DNA of 64,000 nt from Phycisphaeraceae bacterium (GTDB taxonomy: Bacteria; Planctomycetota; Phycisphaerae; Phycisphaerales; Phycisphaeraceae): contig JAJDCY010000010.1 of NCBI GenBank assembly GCA_029260595.1, forward strand, positions 607,675-671,674. The letters are read 5' to 3'. This document shows positions 7,948-18,855 of this stretch, piece after piece. A model generated the notes under the pieces. It was not told where the DNA came from and ran no database searches. It saw only the letters and a program-made list of their open reading frames with translations. Position 1 is the stretch's first letter; every line of letters starts with the position of its first letter. Made by a program: the position numbers and the translations under genes.

Positions 7948-8670
7948 ATGGTCATTCACCAACGCCCCACCCGACTCGCCCAACTCGCCGGGGTCGCCTG
8001 GGGCGAGCTTTTCGCCGATCGCTGCACGACCCAAGCTGACGACGCGATTCAACACGGCTGGTCGCCGGACGACCCGGAGCACTACTGCAGCCGGTGTGGT
8101 GAGACCGTTGGTCCGTACACCACCGGCCCGCACGGCTGTCCAACGTGCGCGGGCTTGTCGTTGCCGTGGGACGAGGTGGTCCGCATCGGCCCCTACCGCG
8201 AACCGCTGCGCGACTGGATTATCGCGATGAAATTCTCGCACGCCTGGTCGTGGGGCCGGTGGTTCGGCGACCGTCTGGCCGACACGATCGGCTGCGATGA
8301 GCCGCACGAGCGGGTCGTGATCTGCCCGGTGCCGATGCACTGGGCCAGGCGACTGCGGCGCGGGTACAACCAGTCGCAGGTGATCGCGTCGCGCATCGGC
8401 GAGCATCTGGATTACCCGGTCGTGCCGCTGCTGCAGCGCATCCGTTACACGCGCCCGCAGACGCAGACACCCCACACCGAGCGCCGTCGCAACCAACAGC
8501 GATCGGTCCGCGTTCTCCCCGTCGACCTCGCTGGGTGGAGCGTCTGGCTGGTCGACGATGTCAAGACCACCGGTTCGACTCTCAAGCGATGCGCACGGTT
8601 GCTCCGCGGCGCGGGCGCTGAGCACATCGGTGTCGCGGTCGTCGCGGTGGCTGATGGGCGTCAGAAGTGA
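7948..8670 (+). CDS. comF: ComF-family phosphoribosyltransferase-like protein
   Basis: A 240-residue protein of the ComF/GntX family, linked in other bacteria to DNA uptake by competence pili. It has an N-terminal zinc-binding pair (CSRCGE and CPTCAG), the family block PVPMHWARRLRRGYNQSQVIA, and a C-terminal PRPP-binding loop VWLVDDVKTTGST. The last is the phosphoribosyltransferase signature, although no base substrate is established for the family. It probably shares a transcript with the preceding gene. The type IV pilus-like locus 2.3 kb away makes a role in DNA uptake conceivable, but that is inference. Confidence 0.88.
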   Translation: MVIHQRPTRLAQLAGVAWGELFADRCTTQADDAIQHGWSPDDPEHYCSRCGETVGPYTTGPHGCPTCAGLSLPWDEVVRIGPYREPLRDWIIAMKFSHAWSWGRWFGDRLADTIGCDEPHERVVICPVPMHWARRLRRGYNQSQVIASRIGEHLDYPVVPLLQRIRYTRPQTQTPHTERRRNQQRSVRVLPVDLAGWSVWLVDDVKTTGSTLKRCARLLRGAGAEHIGVAVVAVADGRQK

Positions 8671-8682
8671 TGTCGTCGGTGA

Positions 8683-10728
8683 TCACGCCCGCAATTCGGC
8701 GGACAGTTCGGCCTTGAGGCGGTCAACCACCTGGTTGACTTGCGGGTCGACCTGCTCGTGTCGCAGCGTCCCAGCCGTGTCGCGGAACAGCAGGCGAAAA
8801 CTCACGCTCTTGCTGCCCGTGGCGATCGGCTTGCCGCGGTAGACGCCGATGAAATCGATCCGGTCCAGCCCCTCCGGCCGCGTTTCATTGACCGCTCGCT
8901 CGACTTGCGACCAGCGCACCGACTCGGCCACGACAATCGACAGGTCGCGCTCGATCCCGGGGAACCTCGCCAGCGGACTCACCGGCCGCTGGGGCGGGTA
9001 GCCGCGGGTCAGCGTGTCGAGGTCGATCTCAGCCGCGATGACCGGTGTGTGCAGGTTAAACAGCTTGGTCGTTGCCGCGTCCAACAGCCCGAACCGACCG
9101 AGGTCGGTATCGCCAAGCCGGACGCTCGCCGCCGCGTCGTAACCCGGTGCATCGATCGGCGAGACCTCGACCCTGCCGGGCCCGCGCATCCGATCGATCG
9201 CTTGCTCGATCGCGCCGCGCATTGCCCGCAAATCCTGTTGTGGTTCGTCGGCGTCGCGGATCAGGGTCAGCAGGTTCCGCTCGATCAGCGCGCCGTCTTT
9301 GCGAGACCACGTCGCCGCCGTCTCGAACAGGCGAACGCCGCGGTTGCCCGCTGACTGATTCGCGTGGCGACAGGCCAACAGGCTCGGCAGCAGGCTCGGG
9401 CGGAGCATCGGTTCCGCTTTGCGTCGATCGTCCTCGATCGTTACGGCCAGGTGCCCGGGCGGGACGAACGGCTCGCCCTGTGTTGTGCGCACAAAAGTGA
9501 AGGTGATCGTTTCGTAGTACCCCAACGACGTCAGCGCCCCGCGCAACTCCTGAAGTGCGGCTACGGGCGCTTCCAACGGTTTCGCGGTGATGTGGATCTT
9601 CTCGGTCACCCCGATCCCGTCATACCCGTGCAGCCGTGCAACCTCTTCGATCAAGTCCACCTCACGCGTCAGGTCCAGCCGGTAGGTCGGGATTGTGCAG
9701 ACGATCTGGTTTGCGTCCGCTCCGGCCTTGGGTGAGAAGCTCAGGCGTGCGAGCAATTCGGATGTCTGCTCAGCGGTCAGATCCAGACCCAGCAGCCGGT
9801 TACAACGGTCGACGCGGAGCGCGACCTCCCGCGGCGGCGGCAACTCGGGCCCGACGCGGATCACGCCGTTTGCTAGTTGCCCACCGGCAAGCTCCATGAT
9901 CAGTTTCGCCGCGCGCCGGCTGGCCGCATCGACCCCGGCCGGGTCCACACCGCGCTCAAACCGGTAGCTCGAATCGCTGGCCAGCTTCATCCGCCGCGCC
10001 GCGTGCCGGACCGTCAACGGATCGAACACCGCCGCTTCGATCAGCAGATCGGTCGTCTCCGGGCGGACCTCACTGTCCTGCCCGCCCATCACGCCGGCTA
10101 CCGCGACCGGCTTCTCGGCGTCCGCGATCACCAGCGTGCCGGGTCCAAGCTCGTGACGCGACCCATCGATCGCGCCGAACGGCTCGCCCTTGTTCGCGGA
10201 CCGGATCACGATTTTCTTGCCGCTAAGCAGATTCAGGTCGAACGCGTGCAACGGGTGGCCCAACTCCATCATGACAAAGTTGGTCACATCGACGACATTG
10301 TTGACGCTGCGCAGCCCGATCGCTTCGAGCCGCCGCACCAACCAGTCCGGGCTCGGCCCGATCCGCACACCGCGGATCACCCGGGCGGTGTACAGCCTGC
10401 ACAAATTGCCCGCGCACTGCTCGACAGTCACGATCTCGTCGATGCCCGTGTCATCGCCGGCCTCAGGTAGCCCACAGTCCGGCGCCCGCAATGCCCAACC
10501 CGTCGCCGCCGCCACCTCGCGTGCCAGGTTCACGTGCGACAAGCAATCACCGCGGTTGTTGGTCACTTCGACATCGAGCATCTCATCGGCTTCGCCGCCG
10601 TTGCCCGTCGCGTCGATCACCCGGCGCTCATCGATGGGAAACCCGAGATTGGTCAGGCGATCCTCAAGCTCATCCGCGCCGATGGGCTTGTCGAGATAGG
10701 TGTTGAGCCAGTTGAGGCTGATCTTCAT
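8683..10728 (-). CDS. pheT: Phenylalanine-tRNA ligase beta subunit, short form
   Basis: Charges tRNA-Phe together with PheS, which is not in the window. The start ATG at 10728 gives the canonical MKISLNWLNTYL N-terminus and 681 residues, about 100 fewer than most bacterial PheT. The N-terminal segment passes from the B1 start directly into LDVEVTNNRGDCLSHVNLAREVAAA. The EMAP/OB-fold tRNA-binding insertion usually found before this motif is absent. The B3/B4 editing module (GHPLHAFDLNLL; SDSSYRFERGVDP), B5 and the C-terminal anticodon-binding fold (LARFPGIERDLSIVV) are all present, so the protein is otherwise complete. It is divergent from the secretion ATPase gene at 10944. Confidence 0.95.
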   Translation of the reverse strand: MKISLNWLNTYLDKPIGADELEDRLTNLGFPIDERRVIDATGNGGEADEMLDVEVTNNRGDCLSHVNLAREVAAATGWALRAPDCGLPEAGDDTGIDEIVTVEQCAGNLCRLYTARVIRGVRIGPSPDWLVRRLEAIGLRSVNNVVDVTNFVMMELGHPLHAFDLNLLSGKKIVIRSANKGEPFGAIDGSRHELGPGTLVIADAEKPVAVAGVMGGQDSEVRPETTDLLIEAAVFDPLTVRHAARRMKLASDSSYRFERGVDPAGVDAASRRAAKLIMELAGGQLANGVIRVGPELPPPREVALRVDRCNRLLGLDLTAEQTSELLARLSFSPKAGADANQIVCTIPTYRLDLTREVDLIEEVARLHGYDGIGVTEKIHITAKPLEAPVAALQELRGALTSLGYYETITFTFVRTTQGEPFVPPGHLAVTIEDDRRKAEPMLRPSLLPSLLACRHANQSAGNRGVRLFETAATWSRKDGALIERNLLTLIRDADEPQQDLRAMRGAIEQAIDRMRGPGRVEVSPIDAPGYDAAASVRLGDTDLGRFGLLDAATTKLFNLHTPVIAAEIDLDTLTRGYPPQRPVSPLARFPGIERDLSIVVAESVRWSQVERAVNETRPEGLDRIDFIGVYRGKPIATGSKSVSFRLLFRDTAGTLRHEQVDPQVNQVVDRLKAELSAELRA

Positions 10729-10943
10729 CTTGCTGATGCCCGGGTGCGGATGCTCGCCGCGGACGCTGGATCGCACACCGCCATCGCGAGCGAAACCGTC
10801 AGTCTAGCGAACTCGCCGCGCCGCGTGCGTCGCCCGGCCGACCGCGATATAGAATAGATCGGTGTTTGCCCGCGTCGCTCTACCGGTGGATAATCACTTG
10901 TGGCGATCGATTCGAGCGGCCTTGATCCGGCATCGGTGTCTTT

Positions 10944-12713
10944 ATGGCGAAAAAGCCTCGAAAATTAGGCGATATCCTCAAGCGTTGGGGCCTGCTTGAG
11001 GACGCCCAACTCAGCGAGGCCCTCAAGGTCGCCGACGGGTCTCGCCAGCAACTTGGCGAGGTGCTTGTCGATCTGGGGTATGTCAGCGAGACGGACGTCG
11101 CCAAGGGCCTGGCTACGCAGTTCGGGATGGAGTACATCGATCTCGACCAGCCCGACGCGATCAACAAAGACAACATCTCGCTGCTGCCAATCGACCTGAT
11201 CAAGAAATATCTCGTCCTGCCACTTGAAAAATCCAACGGCCGGCTCAAGGTTCTCGTCTACGACCCCATGGACCTGGAGACACTGGACAACCTGCGCTTC
11301 CGCATGAACTGCGAGATCGAGACCTCCCTCGGCGCACGTAGCAAGATCAAGGAGTACATCGACCACCTGCTCAGCGAGACGCAGGCCTCGATCGACCAGG
11401 CCGTGCGCGAGCTGACCGTCGATTCGCGCGACTCATCGATCGACCTGCAGGTCGTCGACGGGCAAGAGGAACAAGCCGCCGCCGGCAATGCCAACGACGC
11501 ACAACAGGCCCCGATCATCCGGCTGGTGAACCAGATCATCAGCGAAGCGGTCAATTCCCGTGCCAGCGACATCCACGTCGAACCCTTCGCCGACCGCGTC
11601 CGGTTGCGCTACCGCATCGACGGCGTCTGCCACGAGCGCGACCGTGTGCCGAAGCGGACACAGGCGTCGGTAATCGCCCGCCTGAAGATCATGGCCGGGG
11701 TGCGTGTCGAGGAGAAACGCATCCCCCAGGACGGGCGCATCAAGCTGCGGATCAACGACGAGGTGATCGACTTTCGCTTTAGTGTTTGTCCGGCGTATCA
11801 CGGCGAAAGCTGCGTCCTGCGTATCCTCCGCCCGGACTCCGCCCGCGTCGGCCTCGCGTCGCTGGGCCTGCGCGCCGACACGCTCGAAGCGTTCGAAAAA
11901 ATCATCCGTAGGCCGAACGGGATCTTCCTGGTCACCGGTCCAACCGGTTCAGGCAAGACGACGACGCTCTACTCGGCGTTGGACGTGCTCAACCGCCCGG
12001 ACAAAAAGATCATCACCGCTGAGGACCCGATCGAATACAACTTCAAGGGCATTAATCAGTGTCAGATCAATGAGCACATCGGGCTGAGCTTCTCGACCGT
12101 GTTACGGGCTATGCTCCGCCAGGCACCGAACATCATCCTGGTCGGTGAGATCCGTGACAAAGAGGTCGCCGACGTTGCGATCCAGGCCGCGTTGACCGGC
12201 CACCTGGTGTTCTCGACGCTGCACACCAACGACGCCCCATCCGCGATCACCCGATTGGCCGACATGGGCGTCAAGCCCTTCCTCGTCGCCAGTTCAATCC
12301 AGGCGGTGCTGGCCCAGCGGCTTGTGCGCGTCCTGTGTGAGCACTGCAAGGAGCCGGACACCGACCCGAACCCCAAGCTGCTGCGGCTGTGCGGGCTGGA
12401 CCCGAACAAAATCGGCGACAAGGTGATCTACCGCGCCGTCGGCTGCTCCCGCTGTGCCGAAACCGGTTACCACGGGCGACGGGGCATCTACGAGATGATG
12501 ATCATGAACTCGCAGTTGCGCGAGTTGGCGTTTAAGGGGTCTTCGCTGAATAAGCTCCGTGCGGCCGCACTCGCGTCGGGAATGCGGAACCTGTTGGGCG
12601 ACGGCCGGCTGAAGATACTTGATGGTAAGACCACCCCGGACGAGATCGCCCGCATCACCCAGGTCGAGGGTGTGGTGGACTCGGGCCCGGACGAAGACAC
12701 GATGGTGGCGTAA
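10944..12713 (+). CDS. GspE/PilB-family secretion ATPase (first copy)
   Basis: Cytoplasmic hexameric ATPase that powers extension of a type II secretion pseudopilus or type IV pilus. It has 589 residues: an N-terminal MshEN-type domain (LGDILKRWGLLEDAQLSEAL; GQQLGEVL-like repeat), a central N2 region (ASDIHVEPFADRVRLRYRIDGV), Walker A GPTGSGKTTTLYSAL near residue 332, the Asp box, Walker B region and His box (HLVFSTLHTNDAPSAITRL), and a zinc site built from CEHC and CSRC. The Walker B neighbourhood reads LRQAPNIILVGEIRD where LRQDPDI is usual. No clear ribosome binding site precedes ATG 10944. pilT follows by 57 bases. Confidence 0.92.
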   Translation: MAKKPRKLGDILKRWGLLEDAQLSEALKVADGSRQQLGEVLVDLGYVSETDVAKGLATQFGMEYIDLDQPDAINKDNISLLPIDLIKKYLVLPLEKSNGRLKVLVYDPMDLETLDNLRFRMNCEIETSLGARSKIKEYIDHLLSETQASIDQAVRELTVDSRDSSIDLQVVDGQEEQAAAGNANDAQQAPIIRLVNQIISEAVNSRASDIHVEPFADRVRLRYRIDGVCHERDRVPKRTQASVIARLKIMAGVRVEEKRIPQDGRIKLRINDEVIDFRFSVCPAYHGESCVLRILRPDSARVGLASLGLRADTLEAFEKIIRRPNGIFLVTGPTGSGKTTTLYSALDVLNRPDKKIITAEDPIEYNFKGINQCQINEHIGLSFSTVLRAMLRQAPNIILVGEIRDKEVADVAIQAALTGHLVFSTLHTNDAPSAITRLADMGVKPFLVASSIQAVLAQRLVRVLCEHCKEPDTDPNPKLLRLCGLDPNKIGDKVIYRAVGCSRCAETGYHGRRGIYEMMIMNSQLRELAFKGSSLNKLRAAALASGMRNLLGDGRLKILDGKTTPDEIARITQVEGVVDSGPDEDTMVA

Positions 12714-12770
12714 AGCGACCGATCCGGGCCGGGATCCGCCATTCCCCGACACCCCCACCAGGAGGACACC

Positions 12771-13892
12771 ATGGCAACCGTTCAGATGGACCGTCTTTTG
12801 GACACCACCGTCCAGCAGAACGCAAGCGATCTGCACCTGACCGTGGGCAAGCCGCCGACGCTGCGTATGGGCGGGCACTTGAAGGAGCTAAAGACCAAGG
12901 TTCTTGAGCCGGCCGACACGGCGGCGTTGATGAAATCCATCGCACCCGAGCGGGCCCAGCACGAGTTGCAGGAGATGGGCACGGCCGACTTCGGGTTCGG
13001 GTTTCAGGACAAGGCCCGTTTTCGTGTCTCAATCTTCCGCGTCAAGGGGAATTTGTCGCTGGTGCTTCGCCGCATCCCGACGGACCTGCTGAGCTTCGAT
13101 CAGATCGGGTTGCCCAAGATTGTCTCCGACCTCTGCAGGCGGCCGCGTGGGCTGTTTCTTGTCACCGGCCCGACCGGCAGCGGTAAGACCACCACGCTGG
13201 CCTCGATGATCAATTTCATCAACGAGACGATGGACCACCACATCATCACGATTGAGGATCCGATTGAGTATTACCACCCACATAAGACGAGCATCGTGAA
13301 TCAGAGGGAGGTGGGCACGGACGTCCCGTCGTTCGCCGAGGCTCTGCGGCGTGCCCTACGTCAGGATCCGGATGTGGTCCTCGTCGGTGAGATGCGTGAC
13401 CTGGAGACCATCGAAGCCGCGGTCCAGGCCGCCGAGACCGGGCACCTGGTGTTTGGGACTTTGCATACTACGGGTGCTAGCGGGACGATTACGCGCTTGA
13501 TTGACGCTTTTCCGGTCGCGCAGCAGGACCAGATCCGGGTTCAGTTGAGCACCGGGCTGATGGCGGTGCTCAGCCAGCAGCTACTGCCGCGGATTGATCG
13601 CAAGGGGATGGTCGCCAGTTATGAGTTCCTGGTGGTGACACCGGCGGTTCAGAACCTGATCCGGGAGAATAAGACGTTCCGGATCGACTCGGCGATCCAG
13701 ACGGGGCGGAAATTCGGGATGCAGTTGCTGGACGACCACCTGTGGTCACTGTACAGCAAGGGGGTGATCTCCCCGGAGCAGTTGGTGGATAAGAGCAAGA
13801 ACCCGCAGGATATGACGGTGAAGCTGCAGCGGGCAGGGGGTAGCGTTTCCCGGCCTGAGATGAAAGACGATGGGGCGGACGAGGCGGGATAG
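12771..13892 (+). CDS. pilT: PilT-family retraction ATPase
   Basis: Hexameric ATPase that disassembles type IV pili and drives twitching or DNA uptake. It has 373 residues with an N-terminal PAS-like domain (QNASDLHLTVGKPPTLRMGG), Walker A GPTGSGKTTTLASM near residue 133, Asp box IEDPIEYYH, Walker B LRQDPDVVLVGEMRD, His box TGHLVFGTLHTTGA, and the PilT C-terminal block QNLIRENKTFRIDSAIQTG. No zinc site is present, as expected for PilT rather than PilB. A strong ribosome binding site (GGAGG at 12761) lies five bases before the ATG. Its presence argues that the locus makes a retractable pilus, not only a secretion pseudopilus. Confidence 0.95.
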   Translation: MATVQMDRLLDTTVQQNASDLHLTVGKPPTLRMGGHLKELKTKVLEPADTAALMKSIAPERAQHELQEMGTADFGFGFQDKARFRVSIFRVKGNLSLVLRRIPTDLLSFDQIGLPKIVSDLCRRPRGLFLVTGPTGSGKTTTLASMINFINETMDHHIITIEDPIEYYHPHKTSIVNQREVGTDVPSFAEALRRALRQDPDVVLVGEMRDLETIEAAVQAAETGHLVFGTLHTTGASGTITRLIDAFPVAQQDQIRVQLSTGLMAVLSQQLLPRIDRKGMVASYEFLVVTPAVQNLIRENKTFRIDSAIQTGRKFGMQLLDDHLWSLYSKGVISPEQLVDKSKNPQDMTVKLQRAGGSVSRPEMKDDGADEAG

Positions 13893-14414
13893 CCCTGTTT
13901 GGGCTGGCGTTGGCGACCTACTTTAGCAGAATCCGCGCCGAAATCTAGGTGTACATATCTCTAAACCTCTGGACAAGGGGTTGGCTACGGTCCGATTGGT
14001 TTATAGAATAGACAGTGGACGCTCGACAAGAACCTCGATCAAGCTCGGAAAATTGCTTGAGTCTCGGATGTGACGAGCAAGACTCTGCGAAAGGGTGCCG
14101 GATTAGTGACTCCGGAGTGACCCGAAAACGACCCCGCCTGAAGCGCTTGTGCGGGTTCCTCACCGGCCCGCCCCCCAGGGGTGACGAAATAGACACTTGG
14201 ATTTTGGAAGTAAAAGTGCCGTTTGGCGCTGTCGAAAACCACTGGCGAGCCGTCGAATACTCGCCGCCACGAGAAATGGATACGAGCATCGGCAGCCAGG
14301 CACGATATCAGCCGAGTCGGCGTACCTCGATGTGAAAGGAGAGGCGTGGCCACCCTGAGGGGGTTGGTTTGGCGGGGCGCCAGGGCGGGGCGCAAGATGG
14401 ATATGACGATCTTC

Positions 14415-14504
14415 GATCGGGGCTGGCCTAGATCGGGGATAATCGATATCGGGGCTGATTGAGATCGGGGCTGGCCGAGATCGGGAGATGGCCGAGATTG
14501 GGGC
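14415..14504 (+). repeat. Degenerate ~16-bp tandem repeat
   Basis: About six adjacent, imperfect units with consensus GATCGGGGCTGGCCGA. The clearest units begin at 14415, 14431 and 14463. Unit length drifts between 14 and 20 bases and copies differ at several positions, which suggests an old slippage-derived repeat. There are no unique spacers, so it is not a CRISPR array. It lies just before the G-run cluster. Confidence 0.6.
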
Positions 14505-14559
14505 GGGCTGGTGGGAGTCGGTTGACGCTAGGCCTTGTCGGCGAGCGGCAGGGCACAAT

Positions 14560-14603
14560 GGGGCGGTGGGGCCCGGGGGGAGTTTTCGGGGGGAGAGTTG
14601 GGG
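14560..14603 (+). other. Potential G-quadruplex
   Basis: Five runs of four or more G (14560-14563, 14568-14571, 14575-14580, 14588-14593, 14600-14603) are separated by loops of three to seven bases, which satisfies the usual intramolecular quadruplex pattern. It lies about 520 bases before the GspE start. Whether it folds in the cell is not shown by the sequence. Confidence 0.5.
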
Positions 14604-14763
14604 TTGGTAGGAGATTAGTCGGGCGGCCGTAACTTGGTCGGGGTAGGCCAGAGGGTGCGGGGTGGCGGGGGCCACCGAGGTTCACCCCAAGTCAGGGCCG
14701 TTCGGGGAGCGTGGGTTGGGAGGGGGGCAGGGGAGTGAGAGGTCGGGCCGGCGATGGTGTTGC

Positions 14764-14785
14764 GATGTAAGCAATGCCGTATAAT
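14764..14785 (+). promoter_or_regulatory. Possible promoter (-10 TATAAT)
   Basis: A perfect -10 hexamer TATAAT lies at 14780-14785, preceded at about 16 bases by the weak -35 candidate TGTTGC. Transcription would start near 14792 and read toward the GspE gene at 15127, giving a leader of about 335 bases. The -35 match is poor, so this is tentative. Confidence 0.35.
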
Positions 14786-15126
14786 GGACCTGGGTTCGGG
14801 AATCGGCGCACTTGGCGAATTTACGGGCGAAGCTGCTCGATCCGGTTGGACTAGCGCAAGCCGGTTAGCGTTAGGCAGGTACGAACACCGGGACGGGCGG
14901 GACGGATACGGAACGGATAGTGGATTGGGTTGGGCCAGCTTGGCAAGTGTCGCGGCGAAAAGGAACATGGGCGGTGGGCGGTGGGCTTCTAGCGCGAGCA
15001 GGCGGGACCGGTCGGGGGGACTAGGCGGGACTAAGCGGTATTGATTGTGGGGGGGGTGGGATTTGACGGGACGGTGCAAGGCGGTTGCGGACGAGCACGA
15101 TTACGGCAGGGGATGTCAGGACCAAC

Positions 15127-16887
<1,761 letters not shown>

Positions 16888-16962
16888 AGGTCCAGGGGTT
16901 AACGGGTCTGACGGCCTGGTGCGCGGCACGGGGGTTCGTCTAAGACAACCAGGAGCAGGGCG

Positions 16963-18261
16963 ATGCCCAATTACGTCTACGAAGCACTCAACGAAGCAGG
17001 CAAGCCGACCAAGGGCGAGATCACCGCGGTAAGCAGTGACGAAGCGGTCGCGCAGATCCGCGGGCAGGGGTACTTCCCCACGTCCGTCCGCGAGCAGAAG
17101 GTCAAGAAAAAGTCGTCGCGTGGAGGCAAGTCTTCGGCCAGTGCGATCAAGGGCGGTGACGAGCCGAAAAAATGGACGGAGATGACGATCACGATCGGTG
17201 GCGTCAGCCAGAAGATCCTCACGACGTTCACCCGCCAGATGTCGACGCTGCAGGATGCGGGGCTGCCGATTCTGCGATCGCTGGCGATCCTCCAGGAGCA
17301 ACAAAAACCCGGGCTGCTCAAGAATGTGCTCACCAGCGTCCACGAAGATGTTTCGGGTGGATCGACGCTGTCGGATGCGATGGCGAAGCACCCGAAGGTT
17401 TTCGACAGGCTGTACACCAAGATGATCGCGGCGGGTGAGGTCGGTGGTGTGCTCGACCTGATCCTCCAGCGGCTCGCGGACTTCATGGAAAAAGCGGCCA
17501 AGCTGCGCCGGCGGATCATCGGGGCGATGATCTACCCGGCGGTGGTGCTCTCGGTCGCGGGTGCGATTGTGCTCGGCATCATGGTGTTCATCGTGCCGAG
17601 CTTCGAGAAGATCTTCGACGACTTCGATACCGAGTTGCCGGGGCTGACTAAGTTCCTGATCAACGGTAGCCGGTGGTTGGGCGGTCGCCTGTATCCCGAT
17701 CAGATGGTGCCCGGGATCGTCTACATGATGTTCATGCCGTTTGTGCTCTTTTTCGGGATCAAGCTGATCCGAAAGAGCAGCCTGGGCAAAGCGCTGTTGG
17801 ACCGTGTCATCCTCAAGATCCCGGTCATGGGCATGCTGGTCTCCAAGAGCACGATCGCTAAGTTCACCCGGACGCTCGGGACACTGATCAGCGCCGGCGT
17901 GCCGATCCTCGACGCGATCCTGATTACGAAAGAGACCGCGAGCAATCATGTGTTTGTCACAGCGCTCGCGGCTGTGCACGACTCGGTGCGGCAGGGCGAC
18001 AGCTTCGCCGAGCCGCTGCGGACGACCAAGGTCTGTGATGCGATTGTCGTGAATATGATCGACGTTGGTGAAGAGACCGGTGAGCTGGACAAGATGCTGA
18101 TGAAGATCGCGGACAACTACGACGAGGAGGTCGACACACTCGTCGCCGCGCTCGTGTCGTTGCTCGAGCCGATCATGGTGGTCCTGCTGGGTGGGATCGT
18201 TGGGTTTATTGTGATTGCGTTGTTCCTGCCGCTGGTGACTCTGATTCAATCGGTGACGTAG
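16963..18261 (+). CDS. gspF: GspF/PilC inner-membrane platform protein
   Basis: Polytopic platform protein that couples the assembly ATPase to pilin extraction. It has 432 residues with the typical start (YVYEALNEAGKPTKGEITA), two homologous GspF domains of about 120 residues (first FTRQMSTLQDAGLPILRSLAIL, second FTRTLGTLISAGVPILDAIL), and three membrane segments, the last ending the protein (VVLLGGIVGFIVIALFLPL). AGGAG at 16951 precedes the ATG by seven bases. Between residues 45 and 70 it carries a basic linker (KVKKKSSRGGKSS) longer than in many homologues. Confidence 0.96.
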   Translation: MPNYVYEALNEAGKPTKGEITAVSSDEAVAQIRGQGYFPTSVREQKVKKKSSRGGKSSASAIKGGDEPKKWTEMTITIGGVSQKILTTFTRQMSTLQDAGLPILRSLAILQEQQKPGLLKNVLTSVHEDVSGGSTLSDAMAKHPKVFDRLYTKMIAAGEVGGVLDLILQRLADFMEKAAKLRRRIIGAMIYPAVVLSVAGAIVLGIMVFIVPSFEKIFDDFDTELPGLTKFLINGSRWLGGRLYPDQMVPGIVYMMFMPFVLFFGIKLIRKSSLGKALLDRVILKIPVMGMLVSKSTIAKFTRTLGTLISAGVPILDAILITKETASNHVFVTALAAVHDSVRQGDSFAEPLRTTKVCDAIVVNMIDVGEETGELDKMLMKIADNYDEEVDTLVAALVSLLEPIMVVLLGGIVGFIVIALFLPLVTLIQSVT

Positions 18262-18300
18262 CCGATGGGTACCGGAGCGCGGTGCGGGGCGTGAGGTCGG

Positions 18301-18855
18301 GTGATGGCGATGAGCGGGTCCGGCGGGATTAGTAACGCGGGGATATTGGCGAGCGGCGCTGGTCGTGACAGGCCGAGTCGCTCGCGGCGGGTCGGGGCGC
18401 ATGGGATGAGTTTTGTCGGGTTGATGCTGAGCCTCGCTGCGGTCGGGGTGTTGCTCGGAGCGGCGGTGGTGGTCAGCGACACCCTGCGGATCGGCACGGC
18501 TGACCGCGACACGCGGGTAACACTCCGCCGGCTGCACGATGCGTTGGCGGCATATTCGGCCGGGCAAGGGCAGCCGCCGCCCGAGCCAACCGAAGCGGCG
18601 CTGCGGGCGCTGCTCGGCGACGAGGCCGCGGGGCCAATGGTTTTGGAGTTGAGCATGACGGTTAATGAGTCGGGTACAGTGATGATCCGAGACGGCTACG
18701 GGCGGGCGGTTCATTACACCGACGAGGTTCCAGCGGGTGACTTTGTGTCAGCCGGCCCCGACGGTGTGCTCGGCGACGCGGATTCATCCGACGCGGCGAT
18801 CCGCCAGGCGGCCGCGGACGATGTGTACGGGTCGGACGTGGAGAACTCGGGATGA
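18301..18855 (+). CDS. Pilin-like protein lacking Glu at +5
   Basis: A 184-residue protein with a basic leader (SRSRRVGAHG), a likely prepilin cleavage after Gly35, and a hydrophobic helix (MSFVGLMLSLAAVGVLLGAAVVV). Position +5 of the mature protein is Gly instead of the usual Glu, as in tip-type minor pseudopilins. The C-terminal part (DGYGRAVHY, then DFVSAGPDGVLGD) resembles the calcium-loop region of GspG-like pseudopilins. The start is GTG 18301, ATG 18304 or ATG 18310. Its stop overlaps the next start as ATGA, so it begins a coupled pseudopilin operon. Assignment as a pilin is by leader and context. Confidence 0.7.
   Translation: MMAMSGSGGISNAGILASGAGRDRPSRSRRVGAHGMSFVGLMLSLAAVGVLLGAAVVVSDTLRIGTADRDTRVTLRRLHDALAAYSAGQGQPPPEPTEAALRALLGDEAAGPMVLELSMTVNESGTVMIRDGYGRAVHYTDEVPAGDFVSAGPDGVLGDADSSDAAIRQAAADDVYGSDVENSG

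Larger units (their letters stand above)
13893..15126. other. Gene-free interval inside the pilus locus
   Basis: About 1.2 kb between pilT and the second GspE ATPase with no coding sequence I can support. Several frames of 80-170 codons are open on both strands, but they have no homology I recognise, poor starts, and low-complexity composition. The interval holds a degenerate tandem repeat (14415-14504), a dense set of G-runs (14560-14603 and again near 15048), and a perfect -10 hexamer at 14780. Base use shifts from mixed (13900-14340) to very G-rich on the plus strand (14340-15060). Confidence 0.7.

Noticed and set aside
14015-14335. Short GTG-started ORF of 106 codons
   Set aside because: No ribosome binding site, no recognisable domain, and composition similar to the surrounding non-coding sequence.
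14415-14504. CRISPR-like repeats
   Set aside because: Units are adjacent, degenerate and without unique spacers, and no cas genes are present.
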